Below, one piece after another: positions 1 through 8,995 of a stretch of DNA of 64,000 bases. The stretch is taken from NCBI GenBank assembly GCA_913060975.1, contig CAJXVC010000012.1:1-64000 (forward strand), in the 5' to 3' direction. Origin of the DNA: an uncultured Gammaproteobacteria bacterium (GTDB lineage: Bacteria > Pseudomonadota > Gammaproteobacteria > Pseudomonadales > Pseudohongiellaceae). A model generated the notes under the pieces. The model worked only from the letters and a program-made list of their open reading frames with translations. It was not told where the DNA came from and ran no database searches. Within the stretch, counting starts at the first letter, position 1; the number at the start of each line of letters is the position of its first letter. A program made the position numbers and the translations under genes.

Positions 1-67
1 ATAACACTCTCCAATCATGTGATTAAAAAGTGTCAACGCTATTCAGGACGGGTCAGCAATAACAAAA

Positions 68-98
68 AAAGGGAGCGAGGTTCCCCTCACTCCCTTTC
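68..98 (-). terminator. Intrinsic terminator of the CstA-like gene
   Basis: Hairpin with arms of about 13 bases around a TTCC loop. On the minus strand it is followed by a T run (positions 62-68). It lies just downstream of the minus-strand carrier gene that ends at 166. Confidence 0.75.
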
Positions 99-165
99 AT
101 TGTAGCTTTCAGCACACTGCTGAGTGAATCATAATCCCGGCAGTAATTTGCCGGGCAACTCACCC

Positions 166-1872
166 TCAATCACTGCTATTGATCAATGAAGCATCCGGGC
201 CATCGGCACGTGCTTTAAAGAGAACAGACAGTGCTTCCAGCATGATAAGCAAGGTGGTAATCATAACTGCCACTTCGATGATAACCAGCACCCATTGACC
301 AGCCTGAAAGTGATTGATCAAGTACCACCCGCTCGCCCATAGAGCTGCGAGCAAAATAAACACCATTGGCGCCAGAACATAACGTGCCGGACGTCCCAGT
401 TTCACCAGGAAAACCGCAATAGTCAGCAGTGTCATACTGGCAAGAATCTGGTTAGTCGCACCGAATACTGGCCAGATCAGCATACCGCCATCGCCCAGGT
501 TCTCGTAGTTACTGTTGGTCACACCAAAGGCCAGCGCCAGACAAGCAGCGATAGCTAATAGTGTAGAGAAGATGTTGTTCTTCAGAGGTTCGATATCATA
601 GATATTGCCCCACTCCTGGATGATATAGCGCTGCAGACGCAGGCCGGCATCCATAGTAGTACCAGCAAACAACACAACCATCACAGCCAGCATGGTTTCA
701 GAGAAAGCCAATGAGAATCCCCAACCTTCGTGGATAAGATGGGCTCCGCCTTCAATAAAACCTTCCTGACCTGGGCCAGAAGAAAGACCGGTATAGACAG
801 CGTTCCAATCAGCGCCGCTAGCTGCGTAAAGCGAACCGGTAACAGCAACGATTGTGATCAGCGCCAGCGAGCCTTCACCCAAGGCACCGAGGTAACCAAC
901 AAAGCGCGCGTCTTTTTCGTTATCCAGCTGCTTGGAGCTGGTACCGGAAGACACGATGCCGTGAAAGCCAGACAAAGCACCACAGGCAATGGTCACGAAG
1001 AGTATCGGCCATATCGGCGGCGTCCCTTCTGCGACGCTATTAAAGGCTGGCGCAGTGACGTCCGGCAAAGTAATGAAAACAGCTGAGTAAAGCACCAACA
1101 GACCCAAAACCAACTGCGCACCATTGATGTAGTCGCGTGGTTGCAGCAGCAACCAAACTGGCAGCATGGACGCGATACCTGCGTAAACAAACAGCAAGAT
1201 GATCCAGTTACCATTGGCGCCCAGACCGAAGATGTCGCCGGGTAATGCCAATGGCACTTCACTTCCAACCCAGATTGAAAAATACAGGAGTCCAACGCCG
1301 ATCAGAGAGATCACCAACAGATTGTGCTGGCGGCGAATCAATACGCCGATGCCGATGGCAACCGGAATAGCAACCCAGGCTGGAATCACTGAAGATGGGA
1401 AGATCACCATGTCGGTGGCAATGATCGTGGCGAATACAGCATTCACCAATACCAGCAACAAGAAGATGATCACCATGAACAGGGCGCTGGCACGCTTGCC
1501 AATCAGACTCTCGGAGAGAGCACCGATCGATTTGGCGCCGTGACGATTACTGGCCCATAGCGCGCCCATATCGTGCACGCCTGCGAAAAAGATAGAACCC
1601 AACACTACCCAAAGTACTGCCGGCACCCAACCATAATAGACGGCAGCTGCTGGACCAACGATTGGCGCCGCGCCGGCTACTGCGGTGAAGTGGGCACCCC
1701 AAAGCACAAATTTGTTAGTAGGAACATAGTCGATGCCATCATTAACCCTGTGGGCTGGCGTGACATAGTTCGGATCCAGTCGGTAGATTTTTTCGGCAAT
1801 GAATTTGGAATATACAAACCAGCCGAATGAAAATCCGATCAAACCGAAAACAACGAGAAAGATCGAGGACAT
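166..1872 (-). CDS. cstA: CstA-family carbon starvation / pyruvate-peptide carrier
   Basis: A 568-residue polytopic inner-membrane protein of the CstA family, whose characterised members (CstA, BtsT) import peptides or pyruvate. The N-terminus is hydrophobic (MSSIFLVVFGLIGFSFGW). It is followed by family-typical segments, including 'VPTNKFVLWGAHFTAVAGAAP', and many predicted membrane spans to the C-terminus. The length fits the shorter CstA subfamily rather than the roughly 700-residue E. coli proteins. The start at 1872 has a GGAGAG ribosome-binding site about 7 bases upstream. It is monocistronic with its own terminator. The substrate (pyruvate or small peptides) cannot be fixed from sequence. 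The peptide-degrading enzymes elsewhere in the window make amino-acid or peptide use plausible. Confidence 0.92.
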   Translation of the reverse strand: MSSIFLVVFGLIGFSFGWFVYSKFIAEKIYRLDPNYVTPAHRVNDGIDYVPTNKFVLWGAHFTAVAGAAPIVGPAAAVYYGWVPAVLWVVLGSIFFAGVHDMGALWASNRHGAKSIGALSESLIGKRASALFMVIIFLLLVLVNAVFATIIATDMVIFPSSVIPAWVAIPVAIGIGVLIRRQHNLLVISLIGVGLLYFSIWVGSEVPLALPGDIFGLGANGNWIILLFVYAGIASMLPVWLLLQPRDYINGAQLVLGLLVLYSAVFITLPDVTAPAFNSVAEGTPPIWPILFVTIACGALSGFHGIVSSGTSSKQLDNEKDARFVGYLGALGEGSLALITIVAVTGSLYAASGADWNAVYTGLSSGPGQEGFIEGGAHLIHEGWGFSLAFSETMLAVMVVLFAGTTMDAGLRLQRYIIQEWGNIYDIEPLKNNIFSTLLAIAACLALAFGVTNSNYENLGDGGMLIWPVFGATNQILASMTLLTIAVFLVKLGRPARYVLAPMVFILLAALWASGWYLINHFQAGQWVLVIIEVAVMITTLLIMLEALSVLFKARADGPDASLINSSD

Positions 1873-2018
1873 AGAACGCTCTCCGAGACTGTTATTAGAA
1901 TTTTAGAGGCCGAATCATAGCAATTTAATCACTGCGGGCACAATTAATTAGACCTGTTACCAGACAGCTAAATTCGTGTCTTTTTGCAACATACGCAGGT
2001 TTCGCAGCTACCAACAAA

Positions 2019-2042
2019 AACGGGGACCACCTGGGTCCCCGT
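2019..2042 (-). terminator. Intrinsic terminator of the redoxin-cytochrome-PHM-like gene
   Basis: Perfect 10-bp stem (AACGGGGACC / GGTCCCCGTT) with a 4-base loop. On the minus strand a T-rich run follows. It sits between the minus-strand gene ending at 2070 and the start region of cstA. Confidence 0.8.
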
Positions 2043-2069
2043 TAAAAACTGCTCTTTTTTTGAATACTG

Positions 2070-3761
2070 TTACTCGGCGGCGTGATAAGTCCAGTAACCG
2101 ATGAACATCTCATCCCAGCTTTGCAGCCCGAATGTGATGTCCTGACTCGGGTCGGGATTGGCTGGATTATACTGCGAGTTGTCAAAGGTACCCGTCACAT
2201 TGACTTGTGTGCCAGCCGGCAGCATGACCGGTTCAGACAACTGATAAGTCGGCTGCCAGGCGTAGCTGTAATTCGGCACGCTTAACAGATCCTGTGAACG
2301 GCCATCCGGGTATTGCACATTGAACTGCATGTCTTTGCCGCGAAAGTGCATGTGCGCACGCAGACCAGTCACAACGACATTTTCATCGAAGGTGTATTTG
2401 GCAGCGACTTCGTGATTCTGGGCGTGTGCTGGAATGCGGAAATTGGACGCCACAGAACGCGTGAAATTCTCGTGCGCCGGCGGCTCATCGTACATATACA
2501 GGCCCAGCACGGTTTCATCGACAGTTGCCCGACCATTAGTCGTGAAGTGGAACTGCATGGACAACTTGTGGCCTTTTGGAATCAGCACACCAGTGTTTTC
2601 CGGGAAGGTCATGGCATCAACTTTACCCGGGGCATAACCCTCCAGGAAGCGGCGGGCGATAGATCGTGTATCAGCTTCACCGCCGTCGAAATTTTCAGCC
2701 GGCGCGGTGACATAGGTCAGCAAGTGGTGCAGTACTGACTCATCGCCAGCAATGAACTGCACCGACTGCACCCACTTGTCTTCTTCAAATGGCAGTTCGA
2801 CATCGACATTGATGTAGTCCAGAACACCCGTGGCCGGTACTTCCAGAGAAGGGGCCTTGACGATGTAGTCAGGCTCGCCTAACTGCCAACTGCGGCGATC
2901 CTGGAATTCAAGCTCAGTCAGCGGGTCAACAGCTGCAGCGCCGCGCGGGGCTCCAGCGTCAATCCAGTGAACCAGAGTCTGCATGTCGGCTTCAGACATG
3001 TAACTTGCGTTGTCGAAATGACCGATATTTGGATCAACCTGCATAGGCGGCATACGCTTGGTCAGCAAGACTTCGCGAATCATCGGCGACCAGCCTTGCA
3101 ACATCAGATGACTGTCCATAGCGAATGGGCCAATACCACCTTCGCGGTGACAAGAGGCACACTGCTCAGCAATGATAGGCGCCACTTCTTCGGCATAATC
3201 TGGCACTTGCGCCAGATGAGTTTCCTGTACCGGATAGGCGATCTCGCAGCCGCTGGCTGGGGAAATTACAGTCTCTTCCGCACCACCGGCCAATTCAGCT
3301 GTCAGAGTCTCGGCGGCTGCACCATTTAATGGGCCACGGTAAAGCAGGGTCAGGCGCTCAGGATCAAGAATCGCCAATTCACCTACAGCGGCAAATTCCA
3401 GTGTTTCGGCAACCAGCTGGCCATCGTCCAGAAGTACTGGCAAGCCAAACTCAACCGCATCGGCTTGCAGCGCCGCATGTTCAATCTCAGGGCTGACATT
3501 AATCAGGGCGAAGGTGATGCCCTGCTCTTGCCACTGGCCGGCTGTTTGCTTGAAGGCAGCCACCTGTTCGGCGCTGGCAGCACAGCTGGCATCATAGGCC
3601 ATTAACACCATTGCCTGTTGTTGGCGATAGCGGCTCAACTGATGGAATTCACCGCTGCTATCCAGCAAGGCAAAGTCGCCGACACGGTCAGGCAGTGCAT
3701 TGGTTGCTCCGGAGGCAACGAAAGCGAGCAAAATCAGGCCATGACGAATTGGATTGCGCAT
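2070..3761 (-). CDS. Secreted redoxin-like / cytochrome c / PHM-like copper domain protein
   Basis: A 563-residue exported protein in three parts. Residues 1-22 form a signal peptide. Residues about 25-165 form a thioredoxin/redoxin-like domain with only one Cys (C60), so the usual CxxC pair is broken. Residues about 185-275 form a heme-c domain (C201-C204-H205; M237 in an MPP motif is a candidate axial ligand). Residues about 310-560 resemble copper type II ascorbate-dependent monooxygenases (PHM/DBH fold). All expected copper ligands can be placed: H345-H346, H405, H470/H472 and M552 (in DEM). A GGAGAG site lies 6 bases before the ATG. The paralogue at 10268 shares all three parts, and three shorter paralogues at 34860-39613 lack the redoxin part. 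The substrate is unknown. Electron transfer from heme to copper is inferred from the fusion. Confidence 0.85.
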   Translation of the reverse strand: MRNPIRHGLILLAFVASGATNALPDRVGDFALLDSSGEFHQLSRYRQQQAMVLMAYDASCAASAEQVAAFKQTAGQWQEQGITFALINVSPEIEHAALQADAVEFGLPVLLDDGQLVAETLEFAAVGELAILDPERLTLLYRGPLNGAAAETLTAELAGGAEETVISPASGCEIAYPVQETHLAQVPDYAEEVAPIIAEQCASCHREGGIGPFAMDSHLMLQGWSPMIREVLLTKRMPPMQVDPNIGHFDNASYMSEADMQTLVHWIDAGAPRGAAAVDPLTELEFQDRRSWQLGEPDYIVKAPSLEVPATGVLDYINVDVELPFEEDKWVQSVQFIAGDESVLHHLLTYVTAPAENFDGGEADTRSIARRFLEGYAPGKVDAMTFPENTGVLIPKGHKLSMQFHFTTNGRATVDETVLGLYMYDEPPAHENFTRSVASNFRIPAHAQNHEVAAKYTFDENVVVTGLRAHMHFRGKDMQFNVQYPDGRSQDLLSVPNYSYAWQPTYQLSEPVMLPAGTQVNVTGTFDNSQYNPANPDPSQDITFGLQSWDEMFIGYWTYHAAE

Positions 3762-3951
3762 AAACTCTCTCCATTGGGCAGGACAGGAAGCAAGGCAGGC
3801 AGGAACTCGCCAGGAAAGCCCTGCAAAACCTTGACTAACAAAAATCGATCGTTCGCATTATGCGGGAAAAAGCGCAAAATACTAGAGTTTTGTTACTTCT
3901 CTACACACTTTTGCGACTAGCGCCATGCCCGGCAATCGCGCTTCCTTGCAG

Positions 3952-5349
3952 TCAGGAAGCCCGATTATCCGCGGTCTTCGCCTTGTTATGATCAAACAAG
4001 GCGATGCTATCGATTAGAGAAAAACGGCGGAACAGCTCATACATGCCCCATACCACTGCCACGATGACGATTGTCATCATGCCCCAGCGCATCAAGCCGG
4101 CGAAAAAGACAGCATCAAATATTGGCATCTGGAACTGATACTGGGACAGCTGATCACCTCTATCCAGCATCCAGTGCCAGGCACTATGGGCCAGCAAGGC
4201 AGACAGCAGAATGGACCCGATGCGCTCCTTAACGAAATACCTGAACAGTATATTCAGCACTGGAATAACCAGCGCCAACACCAGAATCTGCCCCAGCTCC
4301 ACACCAACATTGAACGCCAGCAGCGATGAGAACAGGTGCCCTCCTGCAAACTGCAAGGTATCGCTGAACAGGAATGAAAAGCCAAAGCCATGGATAAGCC
4401 CGAATGCAAAGGTCACCATCCAGCGATGCTCAAGTCTTGCCCCTACTATATTCTCGAACGCCATATAGACGATCGACAACGCAATCAGCGTCTCAATAAG
4501 CGGCGGCCACCAGAGCACGCTGGGTGCCACCCCAAACGCTGAACCGATCAGGGTAATAGAGTGGGCAATAGTAAAGGAGGTGACCACCGGGATCAGGGCG
4601 CGAATGCTGCGCAGCGGAATCACCAGACAAAACAGGAACAACAGGTGATCAGTCCCTTCCAGAATGTGGCCAAAGCCCATGCTGATAAAGCGCAAGGCTG
4701 CCTGATGCCAGCGCGGGTCCAGCTCAACAACTCCGGGATTACCCAGAAAACTAAAAGGGCGCTCGGCACCTGAAGGCAGGATAAAGCGTAAAACAGTAGT
4801 AGTTTCAGACGACAGCGTGCCCAGTTCGGGGCTGACTGAGAAACTCGAGTCTTCGGAAGTAATCGGGTAGGTCACATGAATATCCAGCAAGCCTTGTCGC
4901 CAAAACAGGTCGACGCTGTCATCCAGTGGTGGACTTTGCACGTTAGCCAGAGCTTCTTCAAAGCTGGCAAAAGATCGATTCGAAGGTAGCGATACGCGAG
5001 TTTCAAGCAACTCTTTTTCGGTCAGTTCCTCGCCGTTTTCATAAAAGTGAATCGACTCGGTTATATAGACACGAGCCGCATCGCGAAACTCAAATTCAGC
5101 TTCAGAAATCTGTAAGAAACCGGGCCCACGCAGCGGAAAACTGATTTCGCCCAGTGCCTCCATCGGCACGCGCAAGAGCACGGTGAGCTGATCACCCTCG
5201 GGCTTCACAAAGGCATTTACGGTTATTCGTGACGGAATATCGTGTGCCAACGACTGGCCAGCGAACAGTCCCAGGAAGACCAATAAAGCCAAGCGCTGGC
5301 CGGAGACACGAAAAAGGGTTCGGAATAACGCGTTCATAACTCTCATCAT
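3952..5349 (-). CDS. HupE/UreJ-like membrane protein with large periplasmic N-terminal domain
   Basis: A 465-residue protein. A signal-like segment ends near 'AGQSLAHD', followed by a soluble, presumably periplasmic, domain of about 190 residues. The C-terminal membrane domain (residues about 220-440) carries HupE/UreJ signatures: 'GFGHILEGTDHLLFLF', 'TIAHSITL', 'FGLIHGFGFSFLF' and 'NVGVELGQ'. The repeated in-membrane His and acidic residues are those associated with nickel or other metal permeases. HupE proteins proper are nickel permeases; the long fused version is common in marine proteobacteria and its substrate is unknown. No hydrogenase or urease gene is nearby. It is divergent from the PAL-like gene at 5563, so a link to copper or zinc enzymes is possible but unproven. 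Three in-frame ATGs (5349, 5346, 5337) make the exact start uncertain. Confidence 0.85.
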   Translation of the reverse strand: MMRVMNALFRTLFRVSGQRLALLVFLGLFAGQSLAHDIPSRITVNAFVKPEGDQLTVLLRVPMEALGEISFPLRGPGFLQISEAEFEFRDAARVYITESIHFYENGEELTEKELLETRVSLPSNRSFASFEEALANVQSPPLDDSVDLFWRQGLLDIHVTYPITSEDSSFSVSPELGTLSSETTTVLRFILPSGAERPFSFLGNPGVVELDPRWHQAALRFISMGFGHILEGTDHLLFLFCLVIPLRSIRALIPVVTSFTIAHSITLIGSAFGVAPSVLWWPPLIETLIALSIVYMAFENIVGARLEHRWMVTFAFGLIHGFGFSFLFSDTLQFAGGHLFSSLLAFNVGVELGQILVLALVIPVLNILFRYFVKERIGSILLSALLAHSAWHWMLDRGDQLSQYQFQMPIFDAVFFAGLMRWGMMTIVIVAVVWGMYELFRRFSLIDSIALFDHNKAKTADNRAS

Positions 5350-5475
5350 CTTCTAATTTTTCTATAATTTTCAGGGGAGTAGGACAGGAGGGCCTATCAT
5401 AGACCAACTCCCGAATAGAGCCAGCTGGAATCTGTTACAAATTCTTACAAGTGGCTCCGGCTATATTTTGCCTGC

Positions 5476-5508
5476 GAGTATACTGTCTGCGGATTAGACA
5501 GTATACTC
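5476..5508. promoter_or_regulatory. Perfect 13-bp inverted repeat upstream of the first PAL-like gene
   Basis: GAGTATACTGTCT, a 7-base spacer, then its exact reverse complement. It lies in the divergent intergenic region, about 55 bases before the ATG at 5563. No T run follows, so an operator or 5'-UTR hairpin is more likely than a terminator. A second small hairpin (GCCCA/TGGGC) lies at 5532-5545. Confidence 0.5.
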
Positions 5509-5562
5509 AGCCCCTGCTCTGGGACTTGTAGGCCCAAAATGGGCATAAGAGGAGAATAAGAA

Positions 5563-6759
5563 ATGACAAAGATTAAGCTGTTAATAGGCTCCACTCTGGC
5601 AGTCGCCCTTGTGGTTTTGGGAGTAGGCCAGTCTAAATTGCAAGAGCCTAGCATCGCGCAAAGCGACGATGTGATGGCACCGCATTTCCTGGTTGACCCA
5701 TTGTGGCCAAAACCACTACCCAATCACTGGATTACCGGTAACACGATTGGTGTAGACGTAGACGATCGAGACCACATCTTCACCGTTCACCGTAACACTG
5801 AAAACATGTTCGGCGGCCGCACTGAAATCGGTCTGGCAATGGGCGTAGCGGAATGCTGCACACCAGCACCACCAATTCTCGAGTACGATCTGGAAGGTAA
5901 CCTGATCAATGCTTGGGGCGGACCACCTGAAGATGGTTCCTATGTATGGCCTGAATCCAACCACGGTATCGAAGTCGCGCCTAACGGTGACGTCTGGATC
6001 GGTGGTAACGGTGGCCCTGACTCACACGTACTGGTATTCACCCGCGATGGCGAATACATCCGCACAATCGGTAACATCGGCGAGCCAGTTGATAGCAACA
6101 GCACAACTCACTTCGGTCGAGTTGCTGAAATCGCTATCGACCCAAGCGCCGGCGAAGCCTACTTTGCTGATGGTTACACGCACAAGCGTGTTGCTGTTGT
6201 CGACGTAGCTACTGGTGCTTTCAAGCGTTACTGGGGTGCATACGGTACTACTACTATCGACGATGATGCCGACGTAACTTACACACCTGGCGAGCCTGGT
6301 CCACGTCAATTCCGTGGTCCTGTTCACTGTGCCGAGCCTTCAAACGACGGCCTGGTCTACGTTTGTGACCGTGGTGCTGACCGTGTTCAGATCTTCCGTC
6401 CAGACGGTACTTACGTAAGTGAGCACATCTACAACCCAGCCACTCTGGCACAGGGTTCTACATGGGATATCGCGTTCTCACCTGACGAAGACCAGGAATT
6501 CATTTACCTGGCTGACGGTCAGAACTTCAAGGTTTCCATCATTGATCGCGAATCAATGGAAGTGCTTTACACCTTTGGTGACGGTGGTCGACAGCCTGGT
6601 CTGTTCTACGCACCACACAGCATCGCCACTGACTCAGAAGGTAATATTTACACCACTGAGACTTACGAAGGTAAGCGTGTACAGAAATTCCTGTACCAGG
6701 GCATGCGTCCTGTCACAGTTCGCGACCGTGCGCCAACCTGGCCTGCGGATGAACTGTAA
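5563..6759 (+). CDS. PAL-like six-bladed beta-propeller (NHL type), copy 1
   Basis: A 398-residue exported protein: an N-terminal hydrophobic anchor or signal (residues 7-24), then an NHL-type beta-propeller. It matches the layout of the peptidyl-alpha-hydroxyglycine alpha-amidating lyase (PAL) half of PAM. R77 in 'TVHRNTENMF' matches the PAL active-site Arg. H134 ('SNHGIEV'), H255 ('GPVHCAEP') and H352 ('APHSIAT') match the three zinc His. Y205 in 'ADGYTHKRV' matches the catalytic Tyr in PAL's 'SDGYCNSRI'. These matches are from memory of the human sequence. An AGGAG site lies ahead of the ATG. The gene ends at a strong terminator, so it is transcribed separately from its paralogue at 7009. 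PAL cleaves alpha-hydroxyglycine adducts to amide plus glyoxylate; that activity here is inference. Confidence 0.85.
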   Translation: MTKIKLLIGSTLAVALVVLGVGQSKLQEPSIAQSDDVMAPHFLVDPLWPKPLPNHWITGNTIGVDVDDRDHIFTVHRNTENMFGGRTEIGLAMGVAECCTPAPPILEYDLEGNLINAWGGPPEDGSYVWPESNHGIEVAPNGDVWIGGNGGPDSHVLVFTRDGEYIRTIGNIGEPVDSNSTTHFGRVAEIAIDPSAGEAYFADGYTHKRVAVVDVATGAFKRYWGAYGTTTIDDDADVTYTPGEPGPRQFRGPVHCAEPSNDGLVYVCDRGADRVQIFRPDGTYVSEHIYNPATLAQGSTWDIAFSPDEDQEFIYLADGQNFKVSIIDRESMEVLYTFGDGGRQPGLFYAPHSIATDSEGNIYTTETYEGKRVQKFLYQGMRPVTVRDRAPTWPADEL

Positions 6760-6785
6760 GCTAACTTAAGCTTTACACGCCTACA

Positions 6786-6821
6786 AAAAAAAGCCGTGTC
6801 GAATTCGACACGGCTTTTTTT
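6786..6821 (+). terminator. Intrinsic terminator after PAL-like copy 1
   Basis: A palindrome centred on GAATTC with GCCGTGTC/GACACGGC arms, flanked by A and T runs, so it could work in both directions. Confidence 0.85.
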
Positions 6822-7008
6822 ATGCCTGCAATTTAATAGTCGAAGCAGGCCCTGCCATTGCTTTTGACGCCACCCTGACGCAGACCGAATCGCCAGAGCA
6901 ATACTGGCTTTCAGTTAGCCACTTCCCGGCATTTCCCTAATACGAACATCAGTGCTACCTTCGCTATTGAAGTAGTCCTTTCAATAATAAAACCCAAGGG
7001 AATCGACT

Positions 7009-8196
7009 ATGACTATTGCTCGAAAACCTCTCGTCTTCACCGCTTCCGCTCTTGCCCTGTTTGCCGCCCTTTACGTCGGGCAGGCACAACTAGGTGATAC
7101 CAGCAACGCCGCCAGCAGCGATCGCATGGCACCGCATTTCGTGGTTGACCCTTACTGGCCGCAACCACTCCCGAACAAATGGCTGCTCGGCCGCACCATT
7201 GGTATTGCAGTCGATGCCCGCGACCACCTCTATGTGGTCCATCGCGATCAGGACAATATGTTTATGAACCAGGAGCTTGGGCTCGACCTCGGCCGTGCCG
7301 AATGTTGCACCGCAGCACCACCTATTCTCGAATTCGACAAGGAAGGTAATCTCATCAATGCCTGGGGCGGCCCGGGCGAAGGCTATACCTGGCCGGAATC
7401 CAATCACGGCATTGAAGTAGCGCCTGATGGCAATGTCTGGATCGGCGGTAATGGCAGTTCCGACTCGCATGTATTGGTATTCACTCGCGAGGGTGAATTC
7501 GTTCGCGAAATTGGTATACCTGGCGAGCCTATCGACAGCCTGAGTACCACTTCGTTCGGACGTGTAGCAGAGATCGCCATTGATCCGGCAGCCAACGAGG
7601 CTTATCTGGCAGATGGTTACGGCAACAAGCGAGTGGCTGTTGTCGATGTCGCCACCGGCGCTTTCAAGCGATTCTGGGGAGCCTATGGAAATGAGCCCGT
7701 CGATGAACGTGTCATCTACGACCCGAATGAGCCTTTGCCACAACAGTTCGTTGGCCCGGTGCACTGCGCTGAACCTTCCAACGACGGCCTGATTTACGTA
7801 TGCGACCGGGGCGCTGATCGTATTCAAGTGTTTCGGCCCGATGGCACTTTTGTGAAAGAGGGACAAGTGGCTCCGCTCACCCTTGCCGGTTCAACCTGGG
7901 ATATCGCCTTTTCTCGTGATGATGATCAGGAATTTATCTTTGTCGCTGATGGTGCCAACTTCAAAGTCCACATACTCGATCGCGACACGCTGGAAGTGTT
8001 AGCCGAATTCGGCGATGGCGGGCGTCAGCCCGGATTGTTTTTTGGCACACACAGTCTGGTGACCGATTCAGACAACAATATCTACACAACGGAAACCTAT
8101 GAAGGCAAACGTATTCAGAAGTTTGTATACCAAGGCTTGCGACCATTGAGCGAGCACAGTGTCGGTGCGCCTTGGCCGGCAGGTGAGATCCATTGA
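7009..8196 (+). CDS. PAL-like six-bladed beta-propeller (NHL type), copy 2
   Basis: A 395-residue paralogue of the preceding propeller, collinear over its whole length. The N-terminal hydrophobic segment (residues about 8-27) directs export. The same five PAL-type residues are present: R79 ('VVHRDQDN'), H133 ('SNHGIEV'), Y204 ('ADGYGNKRV'), H252 ('GPVHCAEP') and H348 ('GTHSLVT'). An adjacent Cys pair at 99-100 ('AECCTA') occurs in both copies and could form a disulfide. An AAGGGA site lies about 8 bases before the ATG. Nucleotide divergence from copy 1 is clear throughout, so the duplication is not recent. Two copies may serve different substrates or conditions. The family is otherwise annotated only as 6-bladed propeller or NHL repeat protein. 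Confidence 0.85.
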   Translation: MTIARKPLVFTASALALFAALYVGQAQLGDTSNAASSDRMAPHFVVDPYWPQPLPNKWLLGRTIGIAVDARDHLYVVHRDQDNMFMNQELGLDLGRAECCTAAPPILEFDKEGNLINAWGGPGEGYTWPESNHGIEVAPDGNVWIGGNGSSDSHVLVFTREGEFVREIGIPGEPIDSLSTTSFGRVAEIAIDPAANEAYLADGYGNKRVAVVDVATGAFKRFWGAYGNEPVDERVIYDPNEPLPQQFVGPVHCAEPSNDGLIYVCDRGADRIQVFRPDGTFVKEGQVAPLTLAGSTWDIAFSRDDDQEFIFVADGANFKVHILDRDTLEVLAEFGDGGRQPGLFFGTHSLVTDSDNNIYTTETYEGKRIQKFVYQGLRPLSEHSVGAPWPAGEIH

Positions 8197-8270
8197 ATAC
8201 AGCTGATTGATTGGATTCGCAGCCGGTAGCCAGTGTTTTACCCAGGTTTGCAAGCTCAATAGGCGTATAC

Positions 8271-8298
8271 AAAAGGGCCAGCACACGCTGGCCCTTTT
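8271..8298 (+). terminator. Intrinsic terminator after PAL-like copy 2
   Basis: Perfect 12-bp stem (AAAAGGGCCAGC and its complement) with an ACAC loop. Confidence 0.8.
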
Positions 8299-8436
8299 GT
8301 CATTTTTTGTTACCGCAAGCAGGAAACTGGCGTTACTGACTGTGTTTGTCGTTCAGCTAATTTTCAGAAACTTGAACGTACTATGGATGTCAATTATTCT
8401 CCAGCGTCGATAAAAATTACGCGATAAGGATTGCCC

Positions 8437-8985
8437 ATGAATATCAAGAAAATAGTTGCTACCGCCGCATTGATGATGGTGGCGTTGAACACTCAGGCTC
8501 AGCAGGAAGTCGAAGTCGGTTACTCCTACGACGGCAATGCCAATCTCAGCAGCATCCAGCATAGTTTACGTATTGCTGAATTTGCCGATGAGCGTCAAGG
8601 CGTAGAACCAGCCTTGATTGCGAATCTCGATGCCGATTACATCGGCGAAGCACCGTTGGTGGACCTGGTCCGAGACGCTTTCGTGCAGCTATTCAGCAAA
8701 GGTGGCGCCGAAGTGGTCGATTCCGGCGAAGGGATGGTAGTCGCTGGTACGATTAACAGCGCGCAGGCGGAAATCGTGGATCGCTCCGGTGTCGAAACTA
8801 TTCAGCTCACTATTCGCACGCAGATCCAACTACAAGACGGTGGTCGCACAATTTACGAAACGACGCTGTTTGGTCGTGGCCGCGCTCCTGCTTCGGAAGG
8901 TATGGCAGCAGCAGCTCGCGCCTCATTGGATCGTATGGTGAATGATCTGGCTCGAGATAACTACTTCATGATCGAACTGGAATAG
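8437..8985 (+). CDS. Secreted protein of unknown function
   Basis: A 182-residue protein. The ATG at 8437 is preferred over an upstream TTG at 8431 because AAGGA sits 6 bases before it. A signal peptide ends at 'LNTQAQQ'; there is no lipobox Cys. The mature part alternates predicted strands and helices ('GMVVAGTINSAQAEIVDRSG', 'IQLTIRTQIQLQDG') and ends 'MVNDLARDNYFMIELE'. This recalls the YajG-type lipoprotein fold, but the similarity is weak and I assign no function. It lies alone between a terminator and a convergent nuclease-like gene only 10 bases away. Confidence 0.75.
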   Translation: MNIKKIVATAALMMVALNTQAQQEVEVGYSYDGNANLSSIQHSLRIAEFADERQGVEPALIANLDADYIGEAPLVDLVRDAFVQLFSKGGAEVVDSGEGMVVAGTINSAQAEIVDRSGVETIQLTIRTQIQLQDGGRTIYETTLFGRGRAPASEGMAAAARASLDRMVNDLARDNYFMIELE

Positions 8986-8995
8986 CCCGGCTCAC

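Noticed and set aside
7090-7866. 258-codon antisense open frame within the second PAL-like gene
   Set aside because: The sense gene has conserved PAL-type residues and a ribosome-binding site. The antisense product has no recognisable features.
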